64,000 bases of DNA from Deltaproteobacteria bacterium (lineage in GTDB: Bacteria; Myxococcota; Myxococcia; SLRQ01), in contig JARGFU010000008.1 in assembly GCA_029210625.1 (NCBI GenBank), forward strand, positions 62,001 through 126,000. Reading direction: 5' to 3'. Each line of letters starts with the position of its first letter. Position 1 is the stretch's first letter. The translations under genes and the position numbers were made by a program. This document shows, in pieces, positions 8,368 through 17,267 of this stretch. The notes beneath the pieces are model-generated. The model was not told the origin of the DNA. It did no database searches and was given only the letters and a program-made list of their open reading frames with translations.

Positions 8368-9696
8368 ATGAGCCAGCCCGCCATGAAGACCGAGACCCAG
8401 ATCCCCCCCTACCTCGTCGCCGACATCGGCCTCGCGGACTTCGGCCGCAAGGAGATCGCCATCGCCGAGACCGAGATGCCCGGCCTGATGGCCCTGCGGG
8501 AGGAGTACAAGGGCCAGAAGCCGCTCGAGGGCGCCCGGATCGCCGGCTGCCTCCACATGACCATCCAGACCGCGGTCCTCATCGAGACCCTCGTCGAGCT
8601 CGGCGCAGAGGTCACCTGGACCAGCTGCAACATCTACAGCACCCAGGATCACGCCGCGGCGGCCATCGCCGCCACCGGCGTCCCGGTCTTCGCCAAGAAG
8701 GGCGAGACCGAGGAGGAGTACTGGGAGTACATCGAGATGCAGCTCGCCAGCTTCAAGGACGGCGCCGGCCCCAACCTGCTCCTCGACGACGGCGGCGACC
8801 TGACCATCGTGGTCCACGAGAAGCACCCCGAGCTGCTCGCGCAGATCAAGGGCCTCTCCGAGGAGACCACCACCGGCGTGCACCGCCTCTACGAGATGGC
8901 CAAGAAGGGCACCCTCGGCTGCCCCGCCATCAACGTGAACGACTCGGTCACCAAGTCGAAGTTCGACAACCTCTACGGCTGCCGCGAGTCCCTGATGGAC
9001 GGCATCAAGCGGGCCACCGACGTCATGATCGCCGGCAAGGTCGCCGTGGTCGCCGGCTACGGTGACGTGGGCAAGGGCTGCGCCCAGAGCCTGCGCGGCC
9101 TGGGCGCCCGGGTGCTGGTCACCGAGATCGACCCCATCTGCGCCCTGCAGGCGGCGATGGAGGGCTACGAGGTCACCACCATGGAGGACGCCGCCCCGGT
9201 GGGCGACATCTTCGTGACCACCACCGGCTGCTGCGACGTCATCCGCGGCGAGCACCTCTCGGTGATGAAGAACGAGGCCATCGTCGGCAACATCGGCCAC
9301 TTCGACAGCGAGATCGACGTGCGCTGGCTCGAGGAGAACACCACCCTCGAGGAGATCAAGCCCCAGGTCGACCACTGCGTCTTCGAGGACGGGCGCAAGC
9401 TCATCCTGCTGGCCCGCGGCCGCCTGCTGAACCTCGGCTGCGCCACCGGCCACCCCTCCTTCGTGATGTCGAACTCCTTCTCCAACCAGGTGATCGCCCA
9501 GATCTCCCTCTGGAAGGAGTCCGATCGCTACGCGGAGAAGAAGGTCTACACCCTGCCGAAGGACCTCGACGAGAAGGTCGCCCGCCTGCACCTCGACAAG
9601 ATCGGCGTGAAGCTGACCCAGCTCTCGCAGAAGCAGGCCGACTACCTCGGCATCGCGGTCGAGGGCCCCTACAAGCCGGACCACTACCGGTACTAG
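8368..9696 (+). CDS. ahcY: S-adenosylhomocysteine hydrolase
   Basis: 442 aa. An NAD+-dependent enzyme that splits S-adenosylhomocysteine to adenosine and homocysteine, keeping methyltransferases from product inhibition. Signature stretches are present: [36 protein letters not shown] with the catalytic Lys and Asp, the nucleotide motif [20 protein letters not shown], and the C-terminus KPDHYRY that reaches into the neighbouring subunit's NAD site. The start MSQPAMKTE is chosen because the upstream frame runs through the structured leader; an ATG five codons later is also possible. The queD-like gene follows after 27 nt. Confidence 0.96.
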   Translation: MSQPAMKTETQIPPYLVADIGLADFGRKEIAIAETEMPGLMALREEYKGQKPLEGARIAGCLHMTIQTAVLIETLVELGAEVTWTSCNIYSTQDHAAAAIAATGVPVFAKKGETEEEYWEYIEMQLASFKDGAGPNLLLDDGGDLTIVVHEKHPELLAQIKGLSEETTTGVHRLYEMAKKGTLGCPAINVNDSVTKSKFDNLYGCRESLMDGIKRATDVMIAGKVAVVAGYGDVGKGCAQSLRGLGARVLVTEIDPICALQAAMEGYEVTTMEDAAPVGDIFVTTTGCCDVIRGEHLSVMKNEAIVGNIGHFDSEIDVRWLEENTTLEEIKPQVDHCVFEDGRKLILLARGRLLNLGCATGHPSFVMSNSFSNQVIAQISLWKESDRYAEKKVYTLPKDLDEKVARLHLDKIGVKLTQLSQKQADYLGIAVEGPYKPDHYRY

Positions 9697-9723
9697 CGGA
9701 AGCGAGCGAGCGGAAGACACACC

Positions 9724-10080
9724 ATGGATCTCAACGTCGAGTTCCGCTTCTGCGCGGCCCATCGTCTGCCCAACTACGATGGGCCGTGCAACCGCGTCCA
9801 CGGTCACAACTACCGCTTCGAGGTCGAGGTGCGGGGTCAGCCCGATCCCCACTCGGGGATGATCCTCGACTTCGTCGAGATCGACCGCATCGTCCGGGAG
9901 AAGATCGTGGACGTGGTCGATCACCAGAGCCTCAACGACTTCCTCGAGAACCCCACCGCCGAGCTGATCGCGAAGTGGTTCTGGGAGCTCCTCGAGGGGC
10001 CCCTCCCGGGCCTGACCCAGATCCGCCTCTGGGAGGTGGACAACTGCTCGGTCATCTACCGGGGGCCGGATTCGCAGTGA
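9724..10080 (+). CDS. queD: 6-pyruvoyl/6-carboxytetrahydropterin synthase (QueD/PTPS family)
   Basis: 118 aa. Acts on dihydroneopterin triphosphate to make 6-carboxy- or 6-pyruvoyl-tetrahydropterin. Zinc ligands are His13 (CAAHRL), His26 and His28 (CNRVHGH). The catalytic Cys is Cys22, so it is the canonical Cys-type enzyme and not the Glu-type PTPS-III that substitutes for FolB. The active-site Asp and His in DVVDHQSLND and the C-terminal Glu in RLWEVDNC are also present. It is the first gene of a coupled run with folE, an SDR and folB, and no queC or queE is nearby. The product may therefore be a tetrahydropterin cofactor as easily as queuosine. Confidence 0.88.
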   Translation: MDLNVEFRFCAAHRLPNYDGPCNRVHGHNYRFEVEVRGQPDPHSGMILDFVEIDRIVREKIVDVVDHQSLNDFLENPTAELIAKWFWELLEGPLPGLTQIRLWEVDNCSVIYRGPDSQ

Positions 10081-10673
10081 AGCAGGAGGCCATGGCCGCG
10101 GCGATCGCCGACTTCCTCCGCGCGGCCGGCCTCGATCCGGATCAGGGCGAGCTCGCCGGCACCCCCGAGCGGGTGGCGCGCGCCTGGTCCGAGGAGCTGC
10201 TGGTGGGACAGGGCGCCGGGCCCGCCGAGCTCCTCGGCGGCCTCCCCCCCGTCGATGAGAGCGGCGGCCAGGAGCTGGTGATCTTCACCGGCATCACCTT
10301 CACCTCCTGCTGCCCCCACCACCTCCTGCCCTACCCCGGCCGGGCCCACCTGGCCTTCCGCCCGACCACCCACCTGGCGGGCTTCGGCGAGCTGGCCCGC
10401 CTCGTACGCGGGCTGGGCGCCCGCCTCGTCCTCCAGGAGACCCTCACCGCCGAGATCGCCGCGGCCCTCGAGAGCGTCCTCGGCGCGTCGGCGGCGGCCT
10501 GCGTGATCGACGGCTGGCCGATGTGCGTGGCCACCCGGGGGGCCCGGGAGCCCGGCAGCCGGGTGCGCACCGCCTCCTATCGTGGCGACTACGCCGGGGA
10601 CGGATCGACCCACCCCGACCTGCGCCTCTTCCTCGACGCGGTGGAGACCGCCGGGCGGGAGAGCGCCCGATGA
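10077..10673 (+). CDS. folE: GTP cyclohydrolase I (FolE)
   Basis: 198 aa from a GTG at 10077 that overlaps the queD stop as GTGA; an ATG at 10092 with a near GGAGG is an alternative start. Converts GTP to 7,8-dihydroneopterin triphosphate, the shared precursor of folate and other pterins. Zinc ligands Cys79 and His82 (SCCPHH) and Cys150 (PMCVATRG) correspond to E. coli Cys110, His113 and Cys181. The helix AGFGELARLVRGLGARLVLQ matches the substrate-binding region. It is somewhat shorter and more divergent than E. coli FolE (222 aa) but keeps the catalytic set. Confidence 0.9.
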   Translation: MKQEAMAAAIADFLRAAGLDPDQGELAGTPERVARAWSEELLVGQGAGPAELLGGLPPVDESGGQELVIFTGITFTSCCPHHLLPYPGRAHLAFRPTTHLAGFGELARLVRGLGARLVLQETLTAEIAAALESVLGASAAACVIDGWPMCVATRGAREPGSRVRTASYRGDYAGDGSTHPDLRLFLDAVETAGRESAR

Positions 10674-11374
10674 GCCTCGCGGGCAAGGTCGCCCTCGTGA
10701 CCGGCGCCAGCCGGGGCATCGGCCGGGCGGTCGCCGACGCCCTGCTCGGCGAGGGCGCCCGGGTCGGCCTGATCGCCCGCGACCCCGAGCGCCTCGCCGG
10801 CGCCGAGCGCGCCCTGCGCGAGGCCCACCCCGGCGGGGAGCTCGCGAGCCGGGCCGGGGACGTCGGCGACGCGGCCGCGGTAGAGCGGATCGTCACCGAG
10901 CTGGAGGAGCACCTCGGCCCGGTCGACCTCCTGGTGAACAACGCCGGGGTCGTCCACCGCAGCCCGGTGGCCGGTCACTCCCTCGAGGCCTGGGACGCGG
11001 TCCTCGAGACCAACCTGCGCGGCGCGTTCCTCTACATGCGCGCGGTCCTGCCCGGGATGATCTCCCGCGGCGCCGGGCGAATCGTGAACGTCTCCTCGAT
11101 CAGCGGCACCCTCGGCACCGCGGGCCTCTCGGCCTACTGCGCCTCGAAGTGGGGCCTCATCGGCCTGACCAAGTCGGCCGCCGAGGAGGTGCGCGAGCAC
11201 GGCATCCTCGTGGCGGCCGTCTGTCCGGGCTCGGTCGACACCGACATGCTGAAGCAGGGCGTCCCGGGCCTCCAGCCCGACATGAGCCCCGCCGAGGTCG
11301 CCCGCACGATCCTCTTCCTCTCGAAGGACGCCCCCCTCGCCATGACCGGTTCGGCCGTGGAGATCTTCGGATGA
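10670..11374 (+). CDS. Short-chain dehydrogenase/reductase in pterin cluster
   Basis: 234 aa, a classical SDR. The NAD(P) motif TGASRGIG (residues 11-18), NNAG (90-93), Ser143, Tyr156 and Lys160 (YCASK) form the full catalytic set. An Arg after the Gly-rich motif favours NADPH. By sequence alone it looks FabG-like. Its position, coupled by ATGA overlaps to folE upstream and folB downstream, points to a pterin substrate, for example a sepiapterin-type or dihydromonapterin-type reduction. That assignment rests on neighbourhood only. Confidence 0.87.
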   Translation: MSLAGKVALVTGASRGIGRAVADALLGEGARVGLIARDPERLAGAERALREAHPGGELASRAGDVGDAAAVERIVTELEEHLGPVDLLVNNAGVVHRSPVAGHSLEAWDAVLETNLRGAFLYMRAVLPGMISRGAGRIVNVSSISGTLGTAGLSAYCASKWGLIGLTKSAAEEVREHGILVAAVCPGSVDTDMLKQGVPGLQPDMSPAEVARTILFLSKDAPLAMTGSAVEIFG

Positions 11375-11844
11375 GCACCAAGACCAGCACCCCGCCCCCC
11401 CTCTCCGCCTCCTCCCCCACCCCTCCCGAGGGGGTCCGCACCGAGGCCGGCGTCATCGGCCTCGAGGGCCTGACCTTCGACGGCCACCACGGCTACTACC
11501 GCGGCGAGCGGACGCGGGCGCGCCCCTTCGGGGTGGACCTGCAGGTCGGCCGGCGGGTCGACCGCGCGGCGCACTCGGACGAGCTCGAGGACACCCTCGA
11601 CTACAACGGCCTGGCCGAGACGGCCGGCCGGATCGTGACCGAGACCAGCTTCCGCCTCATCGAGCGGCTGGCCGGCGCCATCGCCGACGCCCTCCTCGAG
11701 GAGCACCCCACCCTGCGCTGGGTGGAGGTCACCGTCCACAAGCCCTCGCCCCAGGTGGTGGGCAACCCGCGGGCCGCCTGGGTCCGCCTGCGGCGGGACC
11801 GGATCGACGTTTTGGCGACAGAGGGACACCCTGGACTAGAATGA
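11371..11844 (+). CDS. folB: Dihydroneopterin aldolase (FolB)
   Basis: 157 aa. Converts 7,8-dihydroneopterin to 6-hydroxymethyl-dihydropterin and glycolaldehyde in folate synthesis. The family core begins near residue 29 (VIGLEGLTFDGHHGYYRGER), with Glu46 at the conserved active-site Glu, Tyr78 in TLDYNGL, and the catalytic Lys124 in VTVHKPSP. The first 28 residues are a Pro/Ser/Thr-rich extension not typical of FolB (about 120 aa). The ATG overlaps the SDR stop (ATGA). No folP or folK lies in the window. Confidence 0.9.
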   Translation: MSTKTSTPPPLSASSPTPPEGVRTEAGVIGLEGLTFDGHHGYYRGERTRARPFGVDLQVGRRVDRAAHSDELEDTLDYNGLAETAGRIVTETSFRLIERLAGAIADALLEEHPTLRWVEVTVHKPSPQVVGNPRAAWVRLRRDRIDVLATEGHPGLE

Positions 11845-11875
11845 AACCGACCGGGGGGGTCTTGCGCGAACCGAC

Positions 11876-13027
11876 ATGAGCGAGCCTGACGTCACCGGTG
11901 CAGTAGAGCGGATCCTGGTCGTCGACGACGACCCGGCCATCCGCGAGGTCCTCGTCGATCTCCTGGAGCCCGAGGGGTACTACTGCGAGACGGCGGTGGA
12001 CGCCGAGGCCGGCCAGAAGCGCTTCCTCGAGATGGGCTTCGAGCTGGTCATCACCGACCTGAAGATGCCCGGCCACGACGGAGTCTGGCTCATCGATCAG
12101 ATCCTGGCCGACCGCCCCAACACCGCGGTGATCGCCGTCAGCGGCTTCGCCGAGACCGAGATGGCGGTGGAGTGCCTCCGGCGCGGGGCCTACGACTTCG
12201 TCTCCAAGCCCTTCCGCGCTGCCGAGCTCTACGCCTCGGTGCGGCGCGCCCTCCACCGGCGCGGCCGCCTCATCGACGATCACCGCTACCGGCTCGGCCT
12301 CGAGGCCGAGGTGGCCCTGAAGGCCGAGCAGCTCTCCGAGGCCCTGCGCAACCTCGACCACGCCTACCAGGCGACCCTCGAGGCCCTCGCCGGCTCCCTC
12401 GACGCGCGGGAGCGTGACACCGGCCGGCACTCTCAGCGGGTGATGCGCTTCACCGCGGCCATCGCCGCCCGGATGGGCATCCGCGGCACCCTCCTGATGG
12501 ACATCGCCCGCGGCGCGCTCCTCCACGACATCGGCAAGATCGGCGTGCCCGATCAGATCCTCCTGAAGCCCGGCAAGCTCACCCCCGACGAGTGGGTCGA
12601 GATGCGCAAGCATCCCGACGTGGGCTACGACATCGTCAAGGACATCCCCTACCTCCAGGTCGCCGCCGAGATCATCCTCTCCCACCAGGAGAAGTTCGAC
12701 GGGACGGGCTATCCCCGGGGGATGCGGGGCTTCGAGATCCCCCTGGGGGCCCGCATCTTCTCGGTGGCGGACACCTACGACGCCATCGTCTCCGACCGCC
12801 CCTACCGCGCGGGCCGCACCCACGCGCTGGCGGTGGAGGAGATCGTCCGCTGCGGCGGCACCCAGTTCGACCCGGCGGTGGTCGAGGTCTTCCAGACGAT
12901 CCCCGAGGAGACCTTCACCACCCTGCGCGACTCGCCGGGCCTGGTGGGCTTCGAGCTGGAGGTCGCCGCGCGCGAGGACGAGGCGAAGCGGGAGCTGCTC
13001 GCCGACCCGGAGGCCGTCCAGGCCTGA
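11876..13027 (+). CDS. Response regulator with HD-GYP output domain
   Basis: 383 aa. An N-terminal receiver domain (about 12-130) has the acidic triad Asp17-19, phosphoacceptor Asp61 (ITDLKMPGHDG) and Lys111 (SKPF). A helical linker leads to an HD-GYP domain (about 165-345) with HDIGKIGVPD (His217-Asp218), His246, HQEKFDGTGYP (His270, Asp275) and GYP at 278-280. HD-GYP proteins usually hydrolyse cyclic di-GMP, so phosphorylation should tune c-di-GMP levels. The motif HQEKFDGTGYP is close to the consensus HHExxDGxGYP. No cognate kinase is adjacent, so the partner is unlinked or the distant hybrid kinase at 54-56 kb. Confidence 0.92.
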   Translation: MSEPDVTGAVERILVVDDDPAIREVLVDLLEPEGYYCETAVDAEAGQKRFLEMGFELVITDLKMPGHDGVWLIDQILADRPNTAVIAVSGFAETEMAVECLRRGAYDFVSKPFRAAELYASVRRALHRRGRLIDDHRYRLGLEAEVALKAEQLSEALRNLDHAYQATLEALAGSLDARERDTGRHSQRVMRFTAAIAARMGIRGTLLMDIARGALLHDIGKIGVPDQILLKPGKLTPDEWVEMRKHPDVGYDIVKDIPYLQVAAEIILSHQEKFDGTGYPRGMRGFEIPLGARIFSVADTYDAIVSDRPYRAGRTHALAVEEIVRCGGTQFDPAVVEVFQTIPEETFTTLRDSPGLVGFELEVAAREDEAKRELLADPEAVQA

Positions 13028-13097
13028 CACCGGTGTCAGCGCAGGTGCCCGGAATCCCTTCGGTTCTCGCCGCCGCCGGGAGTAGACTCGCTCGCGA

Positions 13098-15074
13098 ATG
13101 GCGACCACCGATGCCCCGGGCGAGGTCCTCGCCCCGACCCCCCAGAACACGCCGACCCTCGGGCGCGGCACCCGCCGGGTCCTGACGGCGCTGGCCCGCG
13201 CGGCGATGCCCGCGGGCGAGCACCTTCCCGCGCCGGACGAGGAGGTCGCCGAGCGGGTCGAGCGCTTCTTCGCCGGCACCCCCGCGGTGGGGCGGCTCGG
13301 CTACCGGCTCTTGATCCTCGTGGTGCAGCTGGGCAGCCTGCTCTCGACCCTCCGTCCGCTGACGCGCCTGACCCCCGAGCGGGCCCAGGCCTTCGTCGAG
13401 CGCTGGTCGGCCTCGCGCAGCTTCATCCGCCGGGGCATCCTCCGCGCCGTCCTGACCCCGATCAAGGTGGCCCACTACGCCAGCCCCGAGATGTGCGCCC
13501 GGGTCGGCTACGTCCCCGAGCCCCCATCGGCCCCCGTCCCCCTGCCCCGCTGCTACGCCGAGCAGATGGCCGCGGCCGAGGAGCACGCCGGGGAGGTGAT
13601 CGACGCCGAGGTCGTGGTGGTGGGCTCGGGCCCCGGCGGCGCGGTGATGGCCAGCCGCCTCGCCGAGGCGGGAGTCGCCGTGGTCCTCCTCGAGGAGGGC
13701 GAGCACTACCGGCGCCAGGACTTCACCCGCCGCCCCTTCCAGATGTCCCAGCTGATGTACCGCGACGGCGGCATGACCGTCGCCCTGGGCGTGCCGGGCA
13801 TCCCGGTCCCCATCGGCCGGACGGTGGGCGGCACCAGCACCATCAACTCGGGCACCTGCTACCGCGTGCCCGGGCACGTGCTCGAGAGCTGGCGCGAGGA
13901 GCACCACCTCTCCCACCTCACCCCCGAGCACCTGGCCCCCCACTACGACGAGCTGGAGCGCTTCCTGAAGGTGCAGCCCGTTGCCGACGCGGTGAAGGGA
14001 AAGGTGGCGGAGGTCATCGCCCGGGGCTGCGAGGCCCTGGGCTACTCGCACCACCCGTTGATGCGCAACGCCGAGGGCTGCGAGGGCTCGGGGGTCTGCT
14101 GCTTCGGCTGCCCGACCGGCGCCAAGCAGTCGATGGACCTCTCCTTCGTGCCCCGCGCCCTCGAGCGCGGCGTCCGCCTCTTCACCGGCGCCCGGGTGGA
14201 GACGATCCTGCGGGAGGGCCGGCGCGCCACCGGGGTGGTGGCCCGCACGGCCTCGGGCGGCGCCCTCACCGTGAAGGCCTCGGCGGTGGTCCTGGCCTGC
14301 GGCAGCCTCGCCACGCCGGTGCTGCTGATGAAGAACGGCCTCGCCGGCGCCTCCGGCGCGCTGGGCAACAACCTCACGATCCACCCCGCCGCCAAGTGCG
14401 GTGCCCTCTTCGACGAGGAGATCCGCCTCTGGGAGGGCGTCCCTCAGGCGCACACCATCGATCACTTCCACGACGAGGGCCTGCTCTTCGAGGGCGCCAG
14501 CGTCCCTCCAGACTACGGCGCAATGGCCCTGGCCCAGGTGGGGAGCCGCTTCACCGAGATCATGGAGCAGTACGCGCACCTCGCCTTCTTCGGCTTCCTC
14601 ATCGAGGACAGCGGCACCGGCAAGGTGCGGCCGGGGCCCGGCGGCAGCCTTCGCATCCAGTACTCGGCCAACCAGCAGGACGTGGAGCGGCTCAAGCGCG
14701 GCACCCAGATCCTGGCCGAGGTCTTCTTCGCCGCCGGCGCCCGGAAGGTCTTCACCCCGGTGGCGGGGGTCGACGAGCTCGAGGACGCCAGGGAGATCGA
14801 GCGCCTGAAGGCGAGCGACATCCGGGCCAAGCACTTCGAGCTCTCGGCCTTCCACCCCCTGGGCACCTGCCGGATGAGCGTCGGGCCCGAGCGGGGCGTC
14901 ATCGACCCGGGCCTGGAGCACTGGGACCTCGACGGGCTCTTCGTCTCCGACGGGTCCATCTTCCCCTCCTCCCTGGTGGTGAACCCGCAGATGACGATCA
15001 TGGCCATGGCCTCCGATGGCGCCCGGAACGTCGCCGATCGCCTCGGCGGCGCCGGCCGCTGGGGCACCCACTAG
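13098..15074 (+). CDS. GMC-family FAD-dependent oxidoreductase
   Basis: 658 aa. A flavin-dependent alcohol dehydrogenase or oxidase of the glucose-methanol-choline family. An unusual N-terminal region of about 165 residues precedes the flavin domain. It contains a hydrophobic stretch (RLLILVVQLGSLLSTL, about 75-90) that could peripherally attach the protein to membrane. The dinucleotide motif VVGSGPGGAVMASRLAEAG follows, then a Cys-containing segment (GSGVCCFGCPTGAKQ) seen in long-chain alcohol and sterol oxidase-like members. The C-terminal catalytic motif is FHPLGTCRMS, then VVNPQMTIMAMA. Substrate cannot be read from sequence; a hydrophobic alcohol or sterol is a fair guess. The GlcD-type gene starts 3 nt downstream. 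Confidence 0.87.
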   Translation: MATTDAPGEVLAPTPQNTPTLGRGTRRVLTALARAAMPAGEHLPAPDEEVAERVERFFAGTPAVGRLGYRLLILVVQLGSLLSTLRPLTRLTPERAQAFVERWSASRSFIRRGILRAVLTPIKVAHYASPEMCARVGYVPEPPSAPVPLPRCYAEQMAAAEEHAGEVIDAEVVVVGSGPGGAVMASRLAEAGVAVVLLEEGEHYRRQDFTRRPFQMSQLMYRDGGMTVALGVPGIPVPIGRTVGGTSTINSGTCYRVPGHVLESWREEHHLSHLTPEHLAPHYDELERFLKVQPVADAVKGKVAEVIARGCEALGYSHHPLMRNAEGCEGSGVCCFGCPTGAKQSMDLSFVPRALERGVRLFTGARVETILREGRRATGVVARTASGGALTVKASAVVLACGSLATPVLLMKNGLAGASGALGNNLTIHPAAKCGALFDEEIRLWEGVPQAHTIDHFHDEGLLFEGASVPPDYGAMALAQVGSRFTEIMEQYAHLAFFGFLIEDSGTGKVRPGPGGSLRIQYSANQQDVERLKRGTQILAEVFFAAGARKVFTPVAGVDELEDAREIERLKASDIRAKHFELSAFHPLGTCRMSVGPERGVIDPGLEHWDLDGLFVSDGSIFPSSLVVNPQMTIMAMASDGARNVADRLGGAGRWGTH

Positions 15075-15077
15075 AAC

Positions 15078-16502
15078 GTGGCGACGGTCTCGCAGATGAA
15101 CGCGCCGCTGCCGCGGCCCTCGCCGGCTTCCCTGCAGAAGCTCCGGGACGCGCTCGGCCCGAGGCTGCCCGAGGGCGTGCTCCGCGACGACCCCGAGCTC
15201 CTCGAGACCTATGGCGGCGACGAGTCCGGGGCCGCGCCCCACCTCCCCGATCTCCTCGCCCGCCCCACCACCACCGAGGAGGTCTCCCTGATCCTCGCGG
15301 CCGCCAGCGCCGCGAGGGTGCCGGTGACTCCGCGGGGGGGAGGCACCGGAAGGGCCGGCGGCGCCATCCCGCTGGCCGGCGGGCTGGTCCTCTCCCTGGA
15401 GAGGATGAAGGGCATCATCGCCCTCGACCCGGCCTCCCTCACGGTGCGGGTGCGGCCGGGGATGATCCTCGGGGAGCTGCACGCCGCGGTGGAGGCCGAG
15501 CGCCTCTTCTACCCCCCGGACCCCAACTCGCTGGAGAGCTGCCACCTCGGCGGCAACGTCGCCACCAACGCCGGCGGTCCCCGGGCGGGCAAGTACGGCG
15601 TCACCCGAGATCACGTGCTGGGGGTCGAGGCGGTGCTGGCCGACGGCACGATCCTGCGCGTCGGCCGCCAGACCCTGAAGGGCGTGGCGGGCTACGACCT
15701 CACCGGCCTCCTGGTGGGCAGCGAGGGAACCCTGGCGGTGATCACCGAGGTGACCCTGCGGCTGCGGCCCCTGCCCACCCGGGTCGAGACCGCGCTCTGC
15801 TTCTTCCCCGACGTGCACGCCGCCGCCCGCGGCGTGCTGGCGATCCAGCGGGCCGGGCACGTCCCGCGCGCACTCGAGCTGATGGACGCGGCCGCTATCG
15901 ACGCCGTCCGGGGCAAGACCGCCTTCCCCTTCCCCGAGGGAGACGCGGCCGCCCTCCTCCTCGAGCTCGACGGCCACGGCGAGGCCGTCTTCGAGGAGCT
16001 CGGCGTCGTGGCCGAGCTCGCCAGCGAGGCCGGCGCCCACGAGGTGCTGGTGGCGCGCAGCCTCTCCCAGAAGAACGAGCTCTGGGGCGCCCGCCGGATC
16101 CTCTCCCCCTCCCTGCGCGAGGCTCACGCCCACAAGATCGCCGAGGACATCGCCGTCCCCCTCGCCGCGATCCCGGCCTGCATCGAGGGCATCCACGCCA
16201 TCGCCGCGCGCGAGGGCCTCGCCTGCGCGGTCTACGGCCACGCCGGCGACGGCAACCTCCACGCCAACCTGCTCTGGGATGATCCGGGCAAGGGCGAGGC
16301 GGTGGATCGCGCCGTCGTGGCCCTCTTCGAGCTGGCCGTCGGCCTCGGCGGAACCATCACTGGCGAGCACGGGATCGGCCTGACGAAGCGGGACTACCTG
16401 CCCCTCGAGCAGAGCCCCGCGCTCATCGCGCTGCAGCGCCGCCTCAAGGACACCTTCGATCCGGCCGGGATCCTCAATCCCGGCAAGATCTTCTCGCTCT
16501 AG
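15078..16502 (+). CDS. FAD-linked oxidase, GlcD/D-lactate dehydrogenase family
   Basis: 474 aa from a GTG at 15078; an ATG six codons later is an alternative. It oxidises a 2-hydroxyacid such as glycolate or D-lactate. The FAD-binding PCMH domain is at the N-terminus (VPVTPRGGGTGRAGGAIPLAGG; PPDPNSLESCHLGGNVATNAGG; GLLVGSEGTLAVITEVTL). The C-terminal FAD-oxidase cap carries VYGHAGDGNLHANLL and TITGEHGIGLTKRDYL with the metal and catalytic His residues. No GlcE or GlcF partner is adjacent, so a stand-alone D-lactate dehydrogenase is the more likely form. Probably co-transcribed with the GMC gene. Confidence 0.9.
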   Translation: MATVSQMNAPLPRPSPASLQKLRDALGPRLPEGVLRDDPELLETYGGDESGAAPHLPDLLARPTTTEEVSLILAAASAARVPVTPRGGGTGRAGGAIPLAGGLVLSLERMKGIIALDPASLTVRVRPGMILGELHAAVEAERLFYPPDPNSLESCHLGGNVATNAGGPRAGKYGVTRDHVLGVEAVLADGTILRVGRQTLKGVAGYDLTGLLVGSEGTLAVITEVTLRLRPLPTRVETALCFFPDVHAAARGVLAIQRAGHVPRALELMDAAAIDAVRGKTAFPFPEGDAAALLLELDGHGEAVFEELGVVAELASEAGAHEVLVARSLSQKNELWGARRILSPSLREAHAHKIAEDIAVPLAAIPACIEGIHAIAAREGLACAVYGHAGDGNLHANLLWDDPGKGEAVDRAVVALFELAVGLGGTITGEHGIGLTKRDYLPLEQSPALIALQRRLKDTFDPAGILNPGKIFSL

Positions 16503-16607
16503 GCGAGCGGTCCACGCCCGCCCCACCCGCGGCAGAAGCGCGCGAAGGCGGCGCGCAGCCGCCGCAGCGCAGCGGTCCCCGAGACCCCGGGCCAGAGCTG
16601 GGGGGTG

Positions 16608-16634
16608 GTAGGGGGGAGCATAGCTCCCCCCTAC
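16608..16634 (-). terminator. Strong hairpin abutting the ribA stop codon
   Basis: GTAGGGGGGAGC (16608-16619) and GCTCCCCCCTAC (16623-16634) are perfect complements, a 12-bp stem with a three-base loop. It begins at the stop codon of ribA and lies between convergent ribA and the GlcD-type gene, so it could end transcription from both sides. There is no T-tract. A similar hairpin abuts the rubrerythrin stop at 22145-22168, and both are preceded on the plus strand by GAGCTGGGGG. Confidence 0.55.
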
Positions 16635-17257
16635 TAGTCCGGAAGGTGGCCCATGCGGGCGACCTTGGTGTCGAGGTAGGCGCGCGCCTCCTCCGACTGC
16701 GGCACGACCAGCGCCTCGCGCCGCACGACCTTCACGCCCGCCGCGCTCAACCCCTCGACCTTGGAGGGGTTGTTGGTGAGCAGGCGGATCGATTTCACGC
16801 CGAGGTGCCCGAGCAGCTCGGCCGCGGAGTCGTAGCGCCGGGTGTCGTCGGGCAGGCCGAGGGCGCGGTTCGCGTCCACCGTGTCCAGGCCCTCGTCCTC
16901 CTGCAGGGCGTAGGCCCGCAGCTTGTCGACCAGGCCGATCCCCCGGCCCTCCTGCCGCAGGTAGATCACCATCCCCCGGCCCTCACCCGCGACCGCGGCC
17001 AGGGCCGCGTCGAGCTGGGAGCGGCAGTCGCACTTCAGGGAGTGGAGGACCTCCCCGGTGAAGCAGGCCGAGTGCACCCGGCAGAGCAGCTCCTCGGCGC
17101 CCTCCGGATCGCCGACCACCATCGCCAGGTTCACCTCGCAGGGATCCTCGGGCTCGGGCGCCTTGAGGCTCCCCGGCCGGGGGCCGCGGCGAAAGGCGAT
17201 GCACTCGAAGAGCCCGTGGCGGGTGGGCAGCGGCGTGCGAGCGAGGATCTCGACCAT
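16634..17257 (-). CDS. ribA: GTP cyclohydrolase II (RibA)
   Basis: 207 aa. Opens GTP to the pyrimidine precursor of riboflavin. Zinc site CFTGEVLHSLKCDC, the loop YLRQEGRGIGLVDKLRAYALQ, and NRALGLPDDTRRY are the hallmark sequences. Only the cyclohydrolase II domain is present, without a RibB (DHBP synthase) fusion. The start MVEILARTPL follows a GAGG-type ribosome site and matches homologue length; the longer frame runs into the upstream gene. It lies 10 nt downstream of the DUF2203 gene. Confidence 0.93.
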   Translation of the reverse strand: MVEILARTPLPTRHGLFECIAFRRGPRPGSLKAPEPEDPCEVNLAMVVGDPEGAEELLCRVHSACFTGEVLHSLKCDCRSQLDAALAAVAGEGRGMVIYLRQEGRGIGLVDKLRAYALQEDEGLDTVDANRALGLPDDTRRYDSAAELLGHLGVKSIRLLTNNPSKVEGLSAAGVKVVRREALVVPQSEEARAYLDTKVARMGHLPD

Positions 17258-17267
17258 GAGGAGGAAC

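Noticed and set aside
12915-16526. A 1203-codon open frame on the minus strand across the GMC, GlcD and HD-GYP genes
   Set aside because: It is antisense to three well-supported genes, consists of low-complexity Gly/Ala/Arg/His-rich sequence and shows no domain. It results from very high GC with few stop codons.
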